Shown here piece after piece: positions 1 through 7,448 of a stretch of DNA of 64,000 bases. A program made the position numbers and the translations under genes. Within the stretch, counting starts at the first letter, position 1; each line of letters opens with the position of its first letter. The notes under the pieces were generated by a model. The model had not been told where the DNA came from. It worked only from the letters and a program-made list of their open reading frames with translations, and did not search any database. The DNA comes from Acidimicrobiales bacterium (GTDB lineage Bacteria; Actinomycetota; Acidimicrobiia; Acidimicrobiales; RAAP-2), in contig JADGOE010000002.1 of the NCBI GenBank assembly GCA_017883135.1, positions 36,580 to 100,579 on the forward strand. Direction: 5' to 3'.

Positions 1-1518
1 GGCGATGGTCGATACCAGAGCGAGGCCGACCATGAGCGCCGCGGAGGTCTGGGCGGTCCGTCGGGGGCTGCGCATCGAGTTCTCCCGACCCAACCTCCCC
101 GAGACGCCGAGCACGCGGGCGAGGGGCAGGCCGATGGCACTGGCCATCGGCCTGGCGACGAGGGGAGCCAGCATGCCGGCACCGATAAAGATACTGATGG
201 CGCCGATGCCGACCAGTTGGATGGCGGGCTTGGTCAGCCCGAGGGTGAGGAGCGCCACCCCGACCAGGACGATCACCCCTCCGACCACGGTCCGCCGGCG
301 CGGCGAGCGGTCGTCCCCGGCCTGGCTGTCGGCGATGGCCGCGATCGGCGGAATGCGGACCGCCCGTCTGGCCGGGCTGATGGCCGACACCACTGTGACG
401 CCCACGCCGACGAGGAGGGCGGCTACCACGGCGCGGAATTGGAAGACCAGCGGGCCCGAGGGCACGGTGATCCCGAAGGCCTTCAGCAGTGCTTCGAGCC
501 CCACTGCAGCGAGGACCCCGAGGCCCAGCCCGATGAGGGACGCCACCAGCCCCACGATCCCGGCCTCGGCCAGTACGGAGCGGAACACCTGGCGCCGGCT
601 GGCGCCGAGGATCCTCAGCAGGGCGAGCTCACGTGTCCGCTGACCCACGATGATCGAGAAGGTGTTGAAGATGGTGAACCCGCCGACGAACAGGGCGATG
701 AAGGCGAAGATCAACAGTGCGGTCGAGAAGAAGGAGAGGGCCTGGTTGATGGAGCTGGACTGCTCGTTGGCGACGGTCTGGCCGGTCACGACCTCGACGC
801 CGTGGGGGAGCACTCGGGCGATCGACTTCTGGAGCTGGGCCAGGTCCACGCCCGGCTCGGCCAGCACGTCGACGGAGTCGTAGTAGCCGACCCGGTTGAA
901 CAGCTGCTGGGCCGTGGGGAGGTCGAACGCCGCGATCGTGGCACCGGCGAGGTTGTTGGCCGTGCCGAACTGGGCGATGCCCGAGACGGTGAAGGTCTGG
1001 GGCGGGCCGGCCAGCAGGATCCGGACGTGGTCGCCCACCGCGAAGTGGTACTTGCCCGCAGTGCCGGCGTCGACCACCACCTGGTGTGCGTTGGTGGGCG
1101 CTTTCCCCTGGCTCAGGCGCAGAGACGACAGCTGGGGGTTCGGATCGAAGGACAGCCCGATGGTGGGTGCGCCTCCGGTGGTGACGGCTTTGCCGTTCGG
1201 GGCGACGAACTGTGCATAGCCGCCGACGGCGCCATCGGCGTACTGGACCCCCGGCACCGAGCGCACCGTGTTGGCGATCGATTCCGGCACCGGATTGCGA
1301 ACGCTGGTGCCGGCAGTCCCGGTGAACGCGGCCGTCTCCCGCACCTCGAAGCTCACGTTCTTGTAGACATTTTCGAACAGCGTGGTGAATGTGGCGTGCA
1401 GCGTGTCGGTGAGGACCAGCGTTCCCGAGACGAACATCACGCCCAGCACGATGGCCAGGGCGGTCAGCGCCAGACGGAGCTTGTGCGCCAGCAGACCCTT
1501 GACGGTCGCCCGCCACAT
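1..1518 (-). CDS. FtsX-like ABC transporter permease (3' end outside window)
   Basis: This is the permease of a MacB/LolCDE-type ATP-driven efflux or lipoprotein-release exporter in the cytoplasmic membrane. The frame is open from an ATG at 1518 to the window edge (506 codons), so the ORF track misses it; the track entries here are other frames. It starts MWRATVKGLLAHKLRLALT, followed by a first membrane helix (ALAIVLGVMFVSGTL), a long extracytoplasmic stretch, and a helix cluster starting near FFSTALLIFAFIALFVGG with the FtsX hallmark RTRELALLRILGAS. It begins one base after the stop of the upstream ATPase, so the two are coupled. Family members are usually around 850 residues with a second FtsX domain, and the visible end is inside that second half. 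Substrate unknown. Confidence 0.88.
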   Translation of the reverse strand, partial: MWRATVKGLLAHKLRLALTALAIVLGVMFVSGTLVLTDTLHATFTTLFENVYKNVSFEVRETAAFTGTAGTSVRNPVPESIANTVRSVPGVQYADGAVGGYAQFVAPNGKAVTTGGAPTIGLSFDPNPQLSSLRLSQGKAPTNAHQVVVDAGTAGKYHFAVGDHVRILLAGPPQTFTVSGIAQFGTANNLAGATIAAFDLPTAQQLFNRVGYYDSVDVLAEPGVDLAQLQKSIARVLPHGVEVVTGQTVANEQSSSINQALSFFSTALLIFAFIALFVGGFTIFNTFSIIVGQRTRELALLRILGASRRQVFRSVLAEAGIVGLVASLIGLGLGVLAAVGLEALLKAFGITVPSGPLVFQFRAVVAALLVGVGVTVVSAISPARRAVRIPPIAAIADSQAGDDRSPRRRTVVGGVIVLVGVALLTLGLTKPAIQLVGIGAISIFIGAGMLAPLVARPMASAIGLPLARVLGVSGRLGRENSMRSPRRTAQTSAALMVGLALVSTIA

Positions 1519-1519
1519 C

Positions 1520-2286
1520 TCAGCTACCCAGCTCCTTCATCTGTTCGAGGATCGCCTCGGCCGTCGGAGAGGACAGATCGCCGACCACCTTGCCGTCGGC
1601 AAGGAAGACGACCCGGTCCGCGTGGGCCGCGCCGCGCGGGTCGTGGGTCACCATGGCGATGGTCTGGCCGAACTCGGTCACCGACTTGCGGAGGAATTCG
1701 AGCAGTTCGGCGGATGCGTTGGAGTCGAGGTTGCCGGTGGGCTCGTCGGCGAAGATGAGGTCCGGCCGGCCGATCAGTGCCCGGGCGCATGCGATCCGCT
1801 GCTGTTGGCCCCCCGACATCTCGTTGGGCCGATGCGAGAGCCGGTCGCCGATGGCCAGCTGATCGATCAGGTAGTCGAACCAGGCCTGGTCCACCGGCCG
1901 GCCAGGTCGGCCGGCCGGTGGATGTTCTCGCGGGCGGTCAGGGTCGGCACCAGGTTGAACGACTGGAAGACGAAGCCGATCCGGTCCCGGCGCAGCCTGG
2001 TCAGTCCGGCATCGTCAAGGGTGCCGACCTCCTCGGCACCCACGAAGACGTGGCCCGAGGTGGGGGTGTCCAGCCCTGCCATGCAGTGCATGAGGGTCGA
2101 CTTTCCCGAGCCCGACGGACCCATCACCGCGGTGAACCGGCCCCGCTCGAAGGCGATGTCGATGCCGTCGAGCGCCCTGACGACGGCATCGCCTTTGCCG
2201 TACGTCTTCACCAGATCGACGGCGTGGGCCGCCGGCCCCGGTGGTGGAGCCGCCGCGTCCGGTACTGCTTCGTCGGTGACTGTCAT
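1520..2286 (-). pseudogene. ABC transporter ATP-binding protein (LolD/MacB type), frameshifted
   Basis: ATPase partner of the downstream FtsX-like permease. The N-terminal piece (2286-1867 frame) carries Walker A GPSGSGKST at about residues 56-64 and the Q-loop FQSFNLVP. The C-terminal piece (1894-1520 frame) carries signature MSGGQQQR, Walker B LIFADEPTGNLDS and the H-loop VTHD. Together they make one normal-length ATPase. The frames switch near 1895-1910 within a GGCCGGCC run: frame one reads LAGRWTRPG where the family has LAGRxxDxAWxD, and the other frame then supplies VDQAWFDYL. Loss of one base explains it. It may be a real inactivating mutation or a base-calling error in a GC-rich repeat; since all other motifs are intact, an error or a very recent mutation seems more likely. 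Confidence 0.8.
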
Positions 2287-2482
2287 AGTGCTGGCCTTCC
2301 GTTACCAGATGCGGCGCGGTTGTCGCACCGAACCGACGTCGCATGCGGACGCGGGCCAGGCCAGTCGTCGGGACGCGGCGTCCGGCACGGACTCTACCGT
2401 GGCAAGGGCCGTTTGCCAGCTCGCTCGCAAGGTTCGCCGAAGGGCTGGCGGCAACCGACGAAGCAGCTGCTCTCGCGCGAAA

Positions 2483-3460
2483 TCAGGGGGCCGAGGCGTC
2501 GAGCAACCCGTACCGCCGGCGCACCGAGGTGTCGACCCGGGTGAAGGCCACATCGACCATGATGCCGATGAACACGATCACGATCATCATGGCCACCACC
2601 ACCGCATAGTCGCCGTAGGTCAACGCGTTCACCGTACGTCCGCCGAGGCTGAGCGGATTGATCGCGATGAGGAACTCGCCGGCCATGAGGGCGTGCCAGG
2701 CGAAGGCCCAACCCTGCTTCAGTCCACCGAGCACGCTGGGGAAGGCCGCCGGCAGCACCACGTGGCGCTCGAGGGCGACCCCCCGGGCCCCGAGGATTCG
2801 CCCGGCTCGCAGCAGGCCGGGTGGCACCTGATCGATGCCGCTGATGAAGCCGTTGGCGACGGCCGGGGCCGCCCCGAGCACCATCATCAAGACGATCGCC
2901 TTCCAGTTCTGGCCGAAGACCATGTAGCCGAGCGGGTACCAGAGCACAGACGGCATGGTCTGCATGCCGGTGATGAGCGAGCCGATGGCGGCCCGGAGTA
3001 CCGGTACCCGAGCCACGGAGGTCCCGACGATCCCCCCGACGATGACCACCAGTACGTACCCGAAAGCCGCCTGCTGCGCGGTGGCCCAGCAGGCCTGCCA
3101 GAACAGCGACGTGCCGAGCAGGTCCCAGAGCTGTCGGGCCACCGCCGATGGGGTCTGGAGGATGTGGGGTTGCCAGTGGGCCCACACCGCCAACTGCCAG
3201 ATCAACAGGATGAGAGCAAGGGCGATGAGCTTCGGCCAGGTCGCCCGCCACAGGCGGCGTGACAGCCGACCCTGGGCTGGCCGACCGACCTTGTCGAGCG
3301 CGTCGAGCCCGGCCAGGGCCTGGTCCAGCGAAGGTGCGGTGGGAGCGGCGGAGTTCCCATTCCCCATCGGGCCGTCTTGCGTCACACCGTTGGCCCCGGT
3401 CCGGCCGGCCGGGGAGGTCCCGCCGTGGTCGACCGTGGTCCGAGGTGGCTCACCGGCCAT
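2483..3460 (-). CDS. ABC transporter permease, sulfonate/nitrate/taurine class
   Basis: Membrane permease of an SsuC/TauC/NrtB-type uptake system, 325 residues. About six helices follow a roughly 70-residue Ala/Gly-rich cytoplasmic leader (first helix LIALALILLIWQLAVW). The family EAA-type loop is represented by RILGARGVALERHVVLPAAFPS. I place the start at the ATG at 3460, which overlaps the end of the ATPase gene by 11 bp. The ORF-track start at 3718 lies deep inside the ATPase gene and its extra residues are out-of-frame ATPase. Third gene of a binding-protein/ATPase/permease operon. The imported solute cannot be read from the permease alone. Confidence 0.9.
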   Translation of the reverse strand: MAGEPPRTTVDHGGTSPAGRTGANGVTQDGPMGNGNSAAPTAPSLDQALAGLDALDKVGRPAQGRLSRRLWRATWPKLIALALILLIWQLAVWAHWQPHILQTPSAVARQLWDLLGTSLFWQACWATAQQAAFGYVLVVIVGGIVGTSVARVPVLRAAIGSLITGMQTMPSVLWYPLGYMVFGQNWKAIVLMMVLGAAPAVANGFISGIDQVPPGLLRAGRILGARGVALERHVVLPAAFPSVLGGLKQGWAFAWHALMAGEFLIAINPLSLGGRTVNALTYGDYAVVVAMMIVIVFIGIMVDVAFTRVDTSVRRRYGLLDASAP

Positions 3461-4295
3461 GCCGGCCCACCTCCGATCGCAGCTGGTCGGTGACCGTCGC
3501 TGCGAGTGTGGCGATCTCCGGTGAGTCGATGCGGCGGGGCCGTGCCAGATCGACCGGAAAGGTGGCCGCCACCCGGCCCGGCCTACTGGTGAGCAGCACG
3601 ATCCGGTCGCCGAGGCGCGCCGCCTCCCGCACGTTGTGGGTGACGAAGAGAACGGTGAATCCCCGGTCGATCCACAGCGACTCGAGCTCGTCGTGGAGCA
3701 GGTCGCGGGTGATGGCATCGAGGGCGCCGAACGGCTCGTCCATCAACAGCAGTCCGGCATCCTGGGCCAGGGCGCGGGCGAGCGCCGCCCGCTGGCGCAT
3801 GCCGCCGGACAGCTCGTGGGGCCGCTTGGGCCCGAAGCCGCCGAGGTGGACCCGCTCGAGGAGGTCGTCGGCGACGGCCCGGCGCTCGGTCCGCCCCACC
3901 CCACGCAGGCGTAGGGGGAGCTCGACATTGGCAGCCACCGTGAGCCACGGGAAGAGCGCCGAGTCCTGAAACAGCATGGCGGTGCCAGTCCCGCCGGTCA
4001 GGCGCACCCCTGACCTGGTGGCCTCTCCGTCGACCGGCTCACCGACGGTGGTGACCTCGACGCTTCCCACGGTCGGCCGGTCGAGGCCGGCGATCAGATT
4101 CAACAGGGTGGTCTTCCCGCACCCCGAGGCCCCCACCAGGCAGACGAACTCACCGGGTTCGACACCGAGTGAGATGTCCGACAGGGCCACCACCCCGGTC
4201 GCTGCGTCACCGTGGCGCTTGGATACGCCGGTCAAGGTGACCGAGGGGGCCCGACCGTCGGGCCGCAAGGTGGGGGAGGGGGCGAGCGAGGTCAT
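3450..4295 (-). CDS. ABC transporter ATP-binding protein, SsuB/TauB type
   Basis: Cytoplasmic ATPase that powers the adjacent permease; 281 residues. Walker A is GASGCGKTT, the Q-loop FQDSALFPWL, the signature LSGGMRQR, Walker B LLLMDEPF and the switch His lies in VTHNVREA. The FPWLTVAANVELPL stretch is typical of the nitrate/sulfonate/taurine ATPases. The ATG overlaps the stop of the binding-protein gene as ATGA, and the gene's own stop overlaps the permease start, so translation is coupled across all three genes. Intact, in contrast to the frameshifted ATPase at 1520-2286. Confidence 0.93.
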   Translation of the reverse strand: MTSLAPSPTLRPDGRAPSVTLTGVSKRHGDAATGVVALSDISLGVEPGEFVCLVGASGCGKTTLLNLIAGLDRPTVGSVEVTTVGEPVDGEATRSGVRLTGGTGTAMLFQDSALFPWLTVAANVELPLRLRGVGRTERRAVADDLLERVHLGGFGPKRPHELSGGMRQRAALARALAQDAGLLLMDEPFGALDAITRDLLHDELESLWIDRGFTVLFVTHNVREAARLGDRIVLLTSRPGRVAATFPVDLARPRRIDSPEIATLAATVTDQLRSEVGRHGR

Positions 4296-5392
4296 GAACC
4301 GGCCAGCTTGGCCTTTCCGTCACTGATCAGGACCTTGTCGATTGGCCCCAGGTCGAAGATCCCGCTGATGTTGGTGGTCGGGAACCCGGCGGCTTTGGCG
4401 TGGACCAGGTCGGTCAGGATGGACGAGCCGATGGGGTCGTTGGTGAAGGTCATGTCCGCCCATGCCGAGGCCACTTCGGGCGCCTTCAATGCTTTGCCGG
4501 TCAGGGTGGCCAGCTGGGTGTTGGCGTCGGCCTGGGCCTGGGTCGGCGAGGCGTTGAGGAAGGCGGTAGTGGCCAGCTGGCCCTTCAAGAGGTCGGTCAC
4601 CACTGCTGGATGGGCGGACAGGAAGTCGGTGGTGACCACCAGCACGGTGGTGGCGAACAGGCCGTTGGGCCACTGGGTCTTCTCGTTCACCAGCACGTGG
4701 CCCTTGCCCTCAGCCACCATGCGGGTCGCCCACGGCTCGGGGACCCAGGCACCGGCGATGGTGCCGGCCTCGAACGAGGTGAGTGTGGTGGCATTGTCCT
4801 CGGGCAGGATGGTGACCTCGCCGCTACCCCCGTTGGGTCCCGGGTAGGTCAGCCCCTGCTTCGTCAGCCAGGTGCGGAGGGCGACGTCCTGGGTGTTGCC
4901 CAGCTGCGGGGTGGCGACGGTCTTGCCCTTGAGCTGGTTGGCCGAGGTGATCGACGGCGAGACTACGAGCGCCGCCCCGCCGGAGGTGGCACCAGAGATG
5001 ATCCTGACCGACTTCTGGCCCTGGGTATAGGCGGTGATCGCCGAGTTCGGGCCCATATAGGCGGCGTCCAACGAACCGGCCAGCAGCGCCGTCACTTCCG
5101 CAGGACCGGCGTTGTACGTCGACGTCTGGAGCGTGACATTGCTCGCCAGGTTCTTGGTGAAGATGCCCTGCTGAACACCGACGAGCGCCGCCGCATGGGT
5201 CAGGTTGGTGAGGTAGCCAAGTCGCAGCGTCACCGGGGTGTTGGAGGTGGTCGAAGAGCTGGCGCCGGTGGCGGTGGTGCTCGCACTGCCCGATGCGGAG
5301 CTGCATGACGCGGCGGTCAACGCAATGCCGATCAAGGCGCCGACCAGCGCTGACCGGCGAGATCGACGTGGCTGTTGGGACGGGAACTGCAT
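4292..5392 (-). CDS. ABC transporter substrate-binding lipoprotein, SsuA/NMT1-like
   Basis: Solute receptor of the operon, predicted to be tethered outside the membrane. From the ATG at 5392 (preceded by GGAGGATCCGC, a good ribosome site) it is 366 residues. A positive n-region and hydrophobic stretch end in a lipobox-like TAASC with the lipidated Cys at about residue 30, followed by a Ser/Thr linker. The mature part begins LRLGYLTNLTHAAALVGVQ, the usual opening of sulfonate/nitrate/taurine receptors, and has the MGPNSAITAYTQG and TSFEAGTIAGAWVPEPWA segments of the NMT1/SsuA fold. The track start at 5503 adds an Arg-rich tail unlike a signal peptide. Ligand most likely an alkanesulfonate or related small anion; this is inferred from family resemblance only. 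Confidence 0.88.
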   Translation of the reverse strand: MQFPSQQPRRSRRSALVGALIGIALTAASCSSASGSASTTATGASSSTTSNTPVTLRLGYLTNLTHAAALVGVQQGIFTKNLASNVTLQTSTYNAGPAEVTALLAGSLDAAYMGPNSAITAYTQGQKSVRIISGATSGGAALVVSPSITSANQLKGKTVATPQLGNTQDVALRTWLTKQGLTYPGPNGGSGEVTILPEDNATTLTSFEAGTIAGAWVPEPWATRMVAEGKGHVLVNEKTQWPNGLFATTVLVVTTDFLSAHPAVVTDLLKGQLATTAFLNASPTQAQADANTQLATLTGKALKAPEVASAWADMTFTNDPIGSSILTDLVHAKAAGFPTTNISGIFDLGPIDKVLISDGKAKLAGS

Positions 5393-5533
5393 GCGGATCC
5401 TCCATGTCGACGGCGGCGGGTGCGTGGTCCAGCGTCGGTCCGAACTCCCCACCCTGCCGTTGGTTCGCAGGAATCCGGACGGTCTGCGTCGAGGTCGATT
5501 CATCGAAACACCTGAGCCCGATGAACCCTCTTT

Positions 5534-5577
5534 CCCTATATATCTACCAAAAAGCTAGGAAAGGTCCTTGACGTCAA
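5534..5577 (-). promoter_or_regulatory. AT-rich regulatory element upstream of the uptake operon
   Basis: A strongly AT-rich stretch (tatatatctacc, aaaaagctagg) in otherwise GC-rich DNA, 140-185 bases before the binding-protein start. It ends in the perfect palindrome TTGACGTCAA (5568-5577), and on the minus strand TTGACG could serve as a -35 box. No well-spaced -10 is clear. It probably contains the promoter and an operator of the transport operon. Confidence 0.4.
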
Positions 5578-5671
5578 GTTAGCAGCAGCTGGCGCGCAAT
5601 TGCCAGCAGTTGTTTGATGAGGGGCCGGGGCCGGGTACGCGGTCCGCCGGGCCACCGGTTGCCCGGTGCAG

Positions 5672-6304
5672 CTACTCGCCCAGGCGGTCGAGGAGGCGTT
5701 GGCGGTGCACCGGCCATTCGCCGGGCAGCATGGAGAAGACGGCGGTGTCCCGGACCGTGCCGTCCGAAGCCGGGCGTTCCGCCCGGATCACACCGTCCAG
5801 GGTGCAGCCCAGCCGCTCGATGGCCGCCCTCGAGCGGACATTGCGGGAATCGGTCTGCAGCCGGACGGCCCGGACCTCCCACTCGTCGAAGGCGTGGCGC
5901 ATCATCAGCAGCTTGGCCTCGGTGTTGACCGATGTCCGTTGGGCGGAAGGATCGAGCCAGGTGTACCCGATGTTGGCCACATCGGGCCGGTCGTGGCGCC
6001 GCAACACCTCCGAGCCCGGGTAGAGCGACGACCAGTCCCAGGGGGTGAGCTCATAGAAGCGGGTGGAGCCCACGACCCGCCGGGCGTCGACCGACCAGGT
6101 GACGAAGGGGTACTGGTCTCCGGACTCCCTGTTGGCCAGGGCCAGCTCCACGTAGGCGACCATGCTCGGGCGGTCCCAGGGGACAGGGGTGAAGCCGAAC
6201 GTCGACCGGTCTTCGGTGGCAGCGGTCAGCAGTCCGTCGACATGGCCCAAGTCCATGGGCACCAGGTGGACGTGGCGGCCCTCGAGGGAGAAGAGATCGG
6301 ACAT
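5672..6304 (-). CDS. GNAT-family N-acetyltransferase (RimJ/RimL-like)
   Basis: A 210-residue acetyl-CoA-dependent N-acetyltransferase of the Acetyltransf_3/RimJ-RimL type. Visible features are the N-terminal strand HVHLVPMDLGHVDGLL, the central VGSTRFYELTPWD strand, IGYTWLDPSAQRTSVNTEAKLL (acetyl-CoA pyrophosphate-binding region, somewhat divergent from Q/RxxGxG/A) and the NVRSRAAIERLGCTLDGVIR motif universal in this subfamily. On the minus strand GACAAT lies six bases before the ATG and there is no ribosome-binding sequence, so the mRNA is probably leaderless. Acceptor substrate unknown; close homologues modify protein N-termini or small amines. It is monocistronic between the transport operon and fpg. 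Confidence 0.88.
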   Translation of the reverse strand: MSDLFSLEGRHVHLVPMDLGHVDGLLTAATEDRSTFGFTPVPWDRPSMVAYVELALANRESGDQYPFVTWSVDARRVVGSTRFYELTPWDWSSLYPGSEVLRRHDRPDVANIGYTWLDPSAQRTSVNTEAKLLMMRHAFDEWEVRAVRLQTDSRNVRSRAAIERLGCTLDGVIRAERPASDGTVRDTAVFSMLPGEWPVHRQRLLDRLGE

Positions 6305-6397
6305 GCGACCATTGTCCTCGATCCCTTCGGATGCCGCGTCCGGATGGATGCCGGTTTGGACGCCGGCCTGGACGCCGGGTGGACGCCGGTTGCCCGG

Positions 6398-7258
6398 CTA
6401 CTTGAGGAGGCGGGAGAGCCTGCGGCCGGCCAAGGGCCTGCCCCCGGTCTGGCACGTGGGGCAGTACTGCAGCGACCTGGTGGCGAACGAGACCTCCCGG
6501 ATGGTGTCGCCGCACGCCGGGCACGCCTCGCCGGTACGGCCATGGACCCGCAGGGCACGCTTCTTGTCGCCCTTCAGCTCGGACGGCTCGAGGTCCGACG
6601 ATCGCGCCACGGCCTCGCTGAGCACCCCCACCAAGGCGTCGTGCAGGCGGGCCACCTCGCCGGCATCGAGCCTGTTGGTCTTCTTGTAGGGCGAGAGCTC
6701 GGCGCGGTGCAGGGCCTCGTCGGAGTAGGCGTTGCCCACGCCGGCGATCAGCGACTGGGTGGTCAGCGCGGTCTTGAGGGTCGCCGACGTGTCGTGCATG
6801 AGTGTGGCCAGGCGGTCGACGGTGAACTCGGGCCCCAGCGGATCGATGCCCAAGCCGGCGACGGCGCCGATCTCGTCGGGTGACCCGACCACCCAAAGGG
6901 CCAACCGCTTCTCGGTGCCCATCTCGGTGACGTCGAATCCCGAGCCATCGTCCAGCCCGACCCGCAGGGCCAAGGGCCCCCGGCCCGGCCGGGCGGCGCG
7001 GGCCGGCACCTTGTCGTACCACCGGACCCAGCCGCCCCGGGCCAGGTGGAGCACCAGCCACAGGGTGTCGCACCCGACGCAGACGTACTTCCCCCGCCGT
7101 CGGACCTCGACGACGGTGCGGCCGACCAGGGCGTCGAGCGGGGGCGCCACCGTGCGCAGCGCCGCGAAGGAGGCCAGCTCGCACCGGTCGATGCGCCGGC
7201 CGGCCATGCGGCGCGCCAGCCCGGCAGCGAGGGTCTCGACCTCGGGCAGTTCGGGTAC
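6398..7258 (-). CDS. mutM: Fpg/Nei-family DNA glycosylase; start codon position reads GTA
   Basis: Base-excision repair glycosylase/AP lyase acting on oxidised bases. The family needs Pro2 (Schiff-base nucleophile) and Glu3 directly after the initiator Met. Here the in-frame sequence upstream of the track ATG (7207) reads (GTA)-PELPEVETL, exactly the family N-terminus, but the initiator position is GTA, with an in-frame TGA two codons earlier. Counting from that codon, the lysine of RRRGKYV is residue 57, as in E. coli Fpg. Other landmarks are the H2TH segment GVGNAYSDEALHRAELSP and a C-terminal zinc finger CPAC...CPTC. Starting at ATG 7207 would remove the catalytic residues. On the minus strand CACAAT lies six bases before GTA, matching the leaderless promoters seen elsewhere here. 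286 residues from GTA. The fpg versus nei assignment is not settled. Confidence 0.85.
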   Translation of the reverse strand, partial: VPELPEVETLAAGLARRMAGRRIDRCELASFAALRTVAPPLDALVGRTVVEVRRRGKYVCVGCDTLWLVLHLARGGWVRWYDKVPARAARPGRGPLALRVGLDDGSGFDVTEMGTEKRLALWVVGSPDEIGAVAGLGIDPLGPEFTVDRLATLMHDTSATLKTALTTQSLIAGVGNAYSDEALHRAELSPYKKTNRLDAGEVARLHDALVGVLSEAVARSSDLEPSELKGDKKRALRVHGRTGEACPACGDTIREVSFATRSLQYCPTCQTGGRPLAGRRLSRLLK

Positions 7259-7264
7259 AGGTCA

Positions 7265-7270
7265 ATTGTG
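7265..7270 (-). promoter_or_regulatory. putative -10 box of the fpg gene
   Basis: CACAAT on the minus strand ends exactly six bases before the GTA codon that precedes the catalytic Pro-Glu. The same geometry (box, six bases, start codon) appears before several intact genes in the window, which supports GTA as the intended start position. Confidence 0.4.
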
Positions 7271-7380
7271 GACCCTGGGCGACCGTAGTATCTGGTCCGC
7301 ACCGGCACCAGGTTCGAAATGGTCCGGTCGTGTCGGGTCCGAACGTGCGGGAACCTCCCCATCGGGTCCGGCAACACCTT

Positions 7381-7430
7381 CGACCCGCCCCACCCGACCG
7401 ACCCGAACCGAACCGACCCGCCCCATCCGA
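7381..7430. repeat. imperfect direct repeat in the ileS leader
   Basis: CGACCCGCCCCACCCGA at 7381-7397 recurs with one mismatch at 7414-7430, separated by short ccgaacc units. The stretch lies directly before the ileS ribosome-binding site. I could not find T-box conserved sequence in it. Confidence 0.6.
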
Positions 7431-7448
7431 CTCGAGAGGGAGTACCCG

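Noticed and set aside
7300-7330. GGTTCGAAA resembling a tRNA T-loop
   Set aside because: No matching acceptor, D-arm or anticodon arm in the surrounding bases.
7260-7448. Possible T-box leader for ileS
   Set aside because: No AGGGTGGNACCGCG-like core or specifier stem could be recognised; only the repeat sequence is visible.
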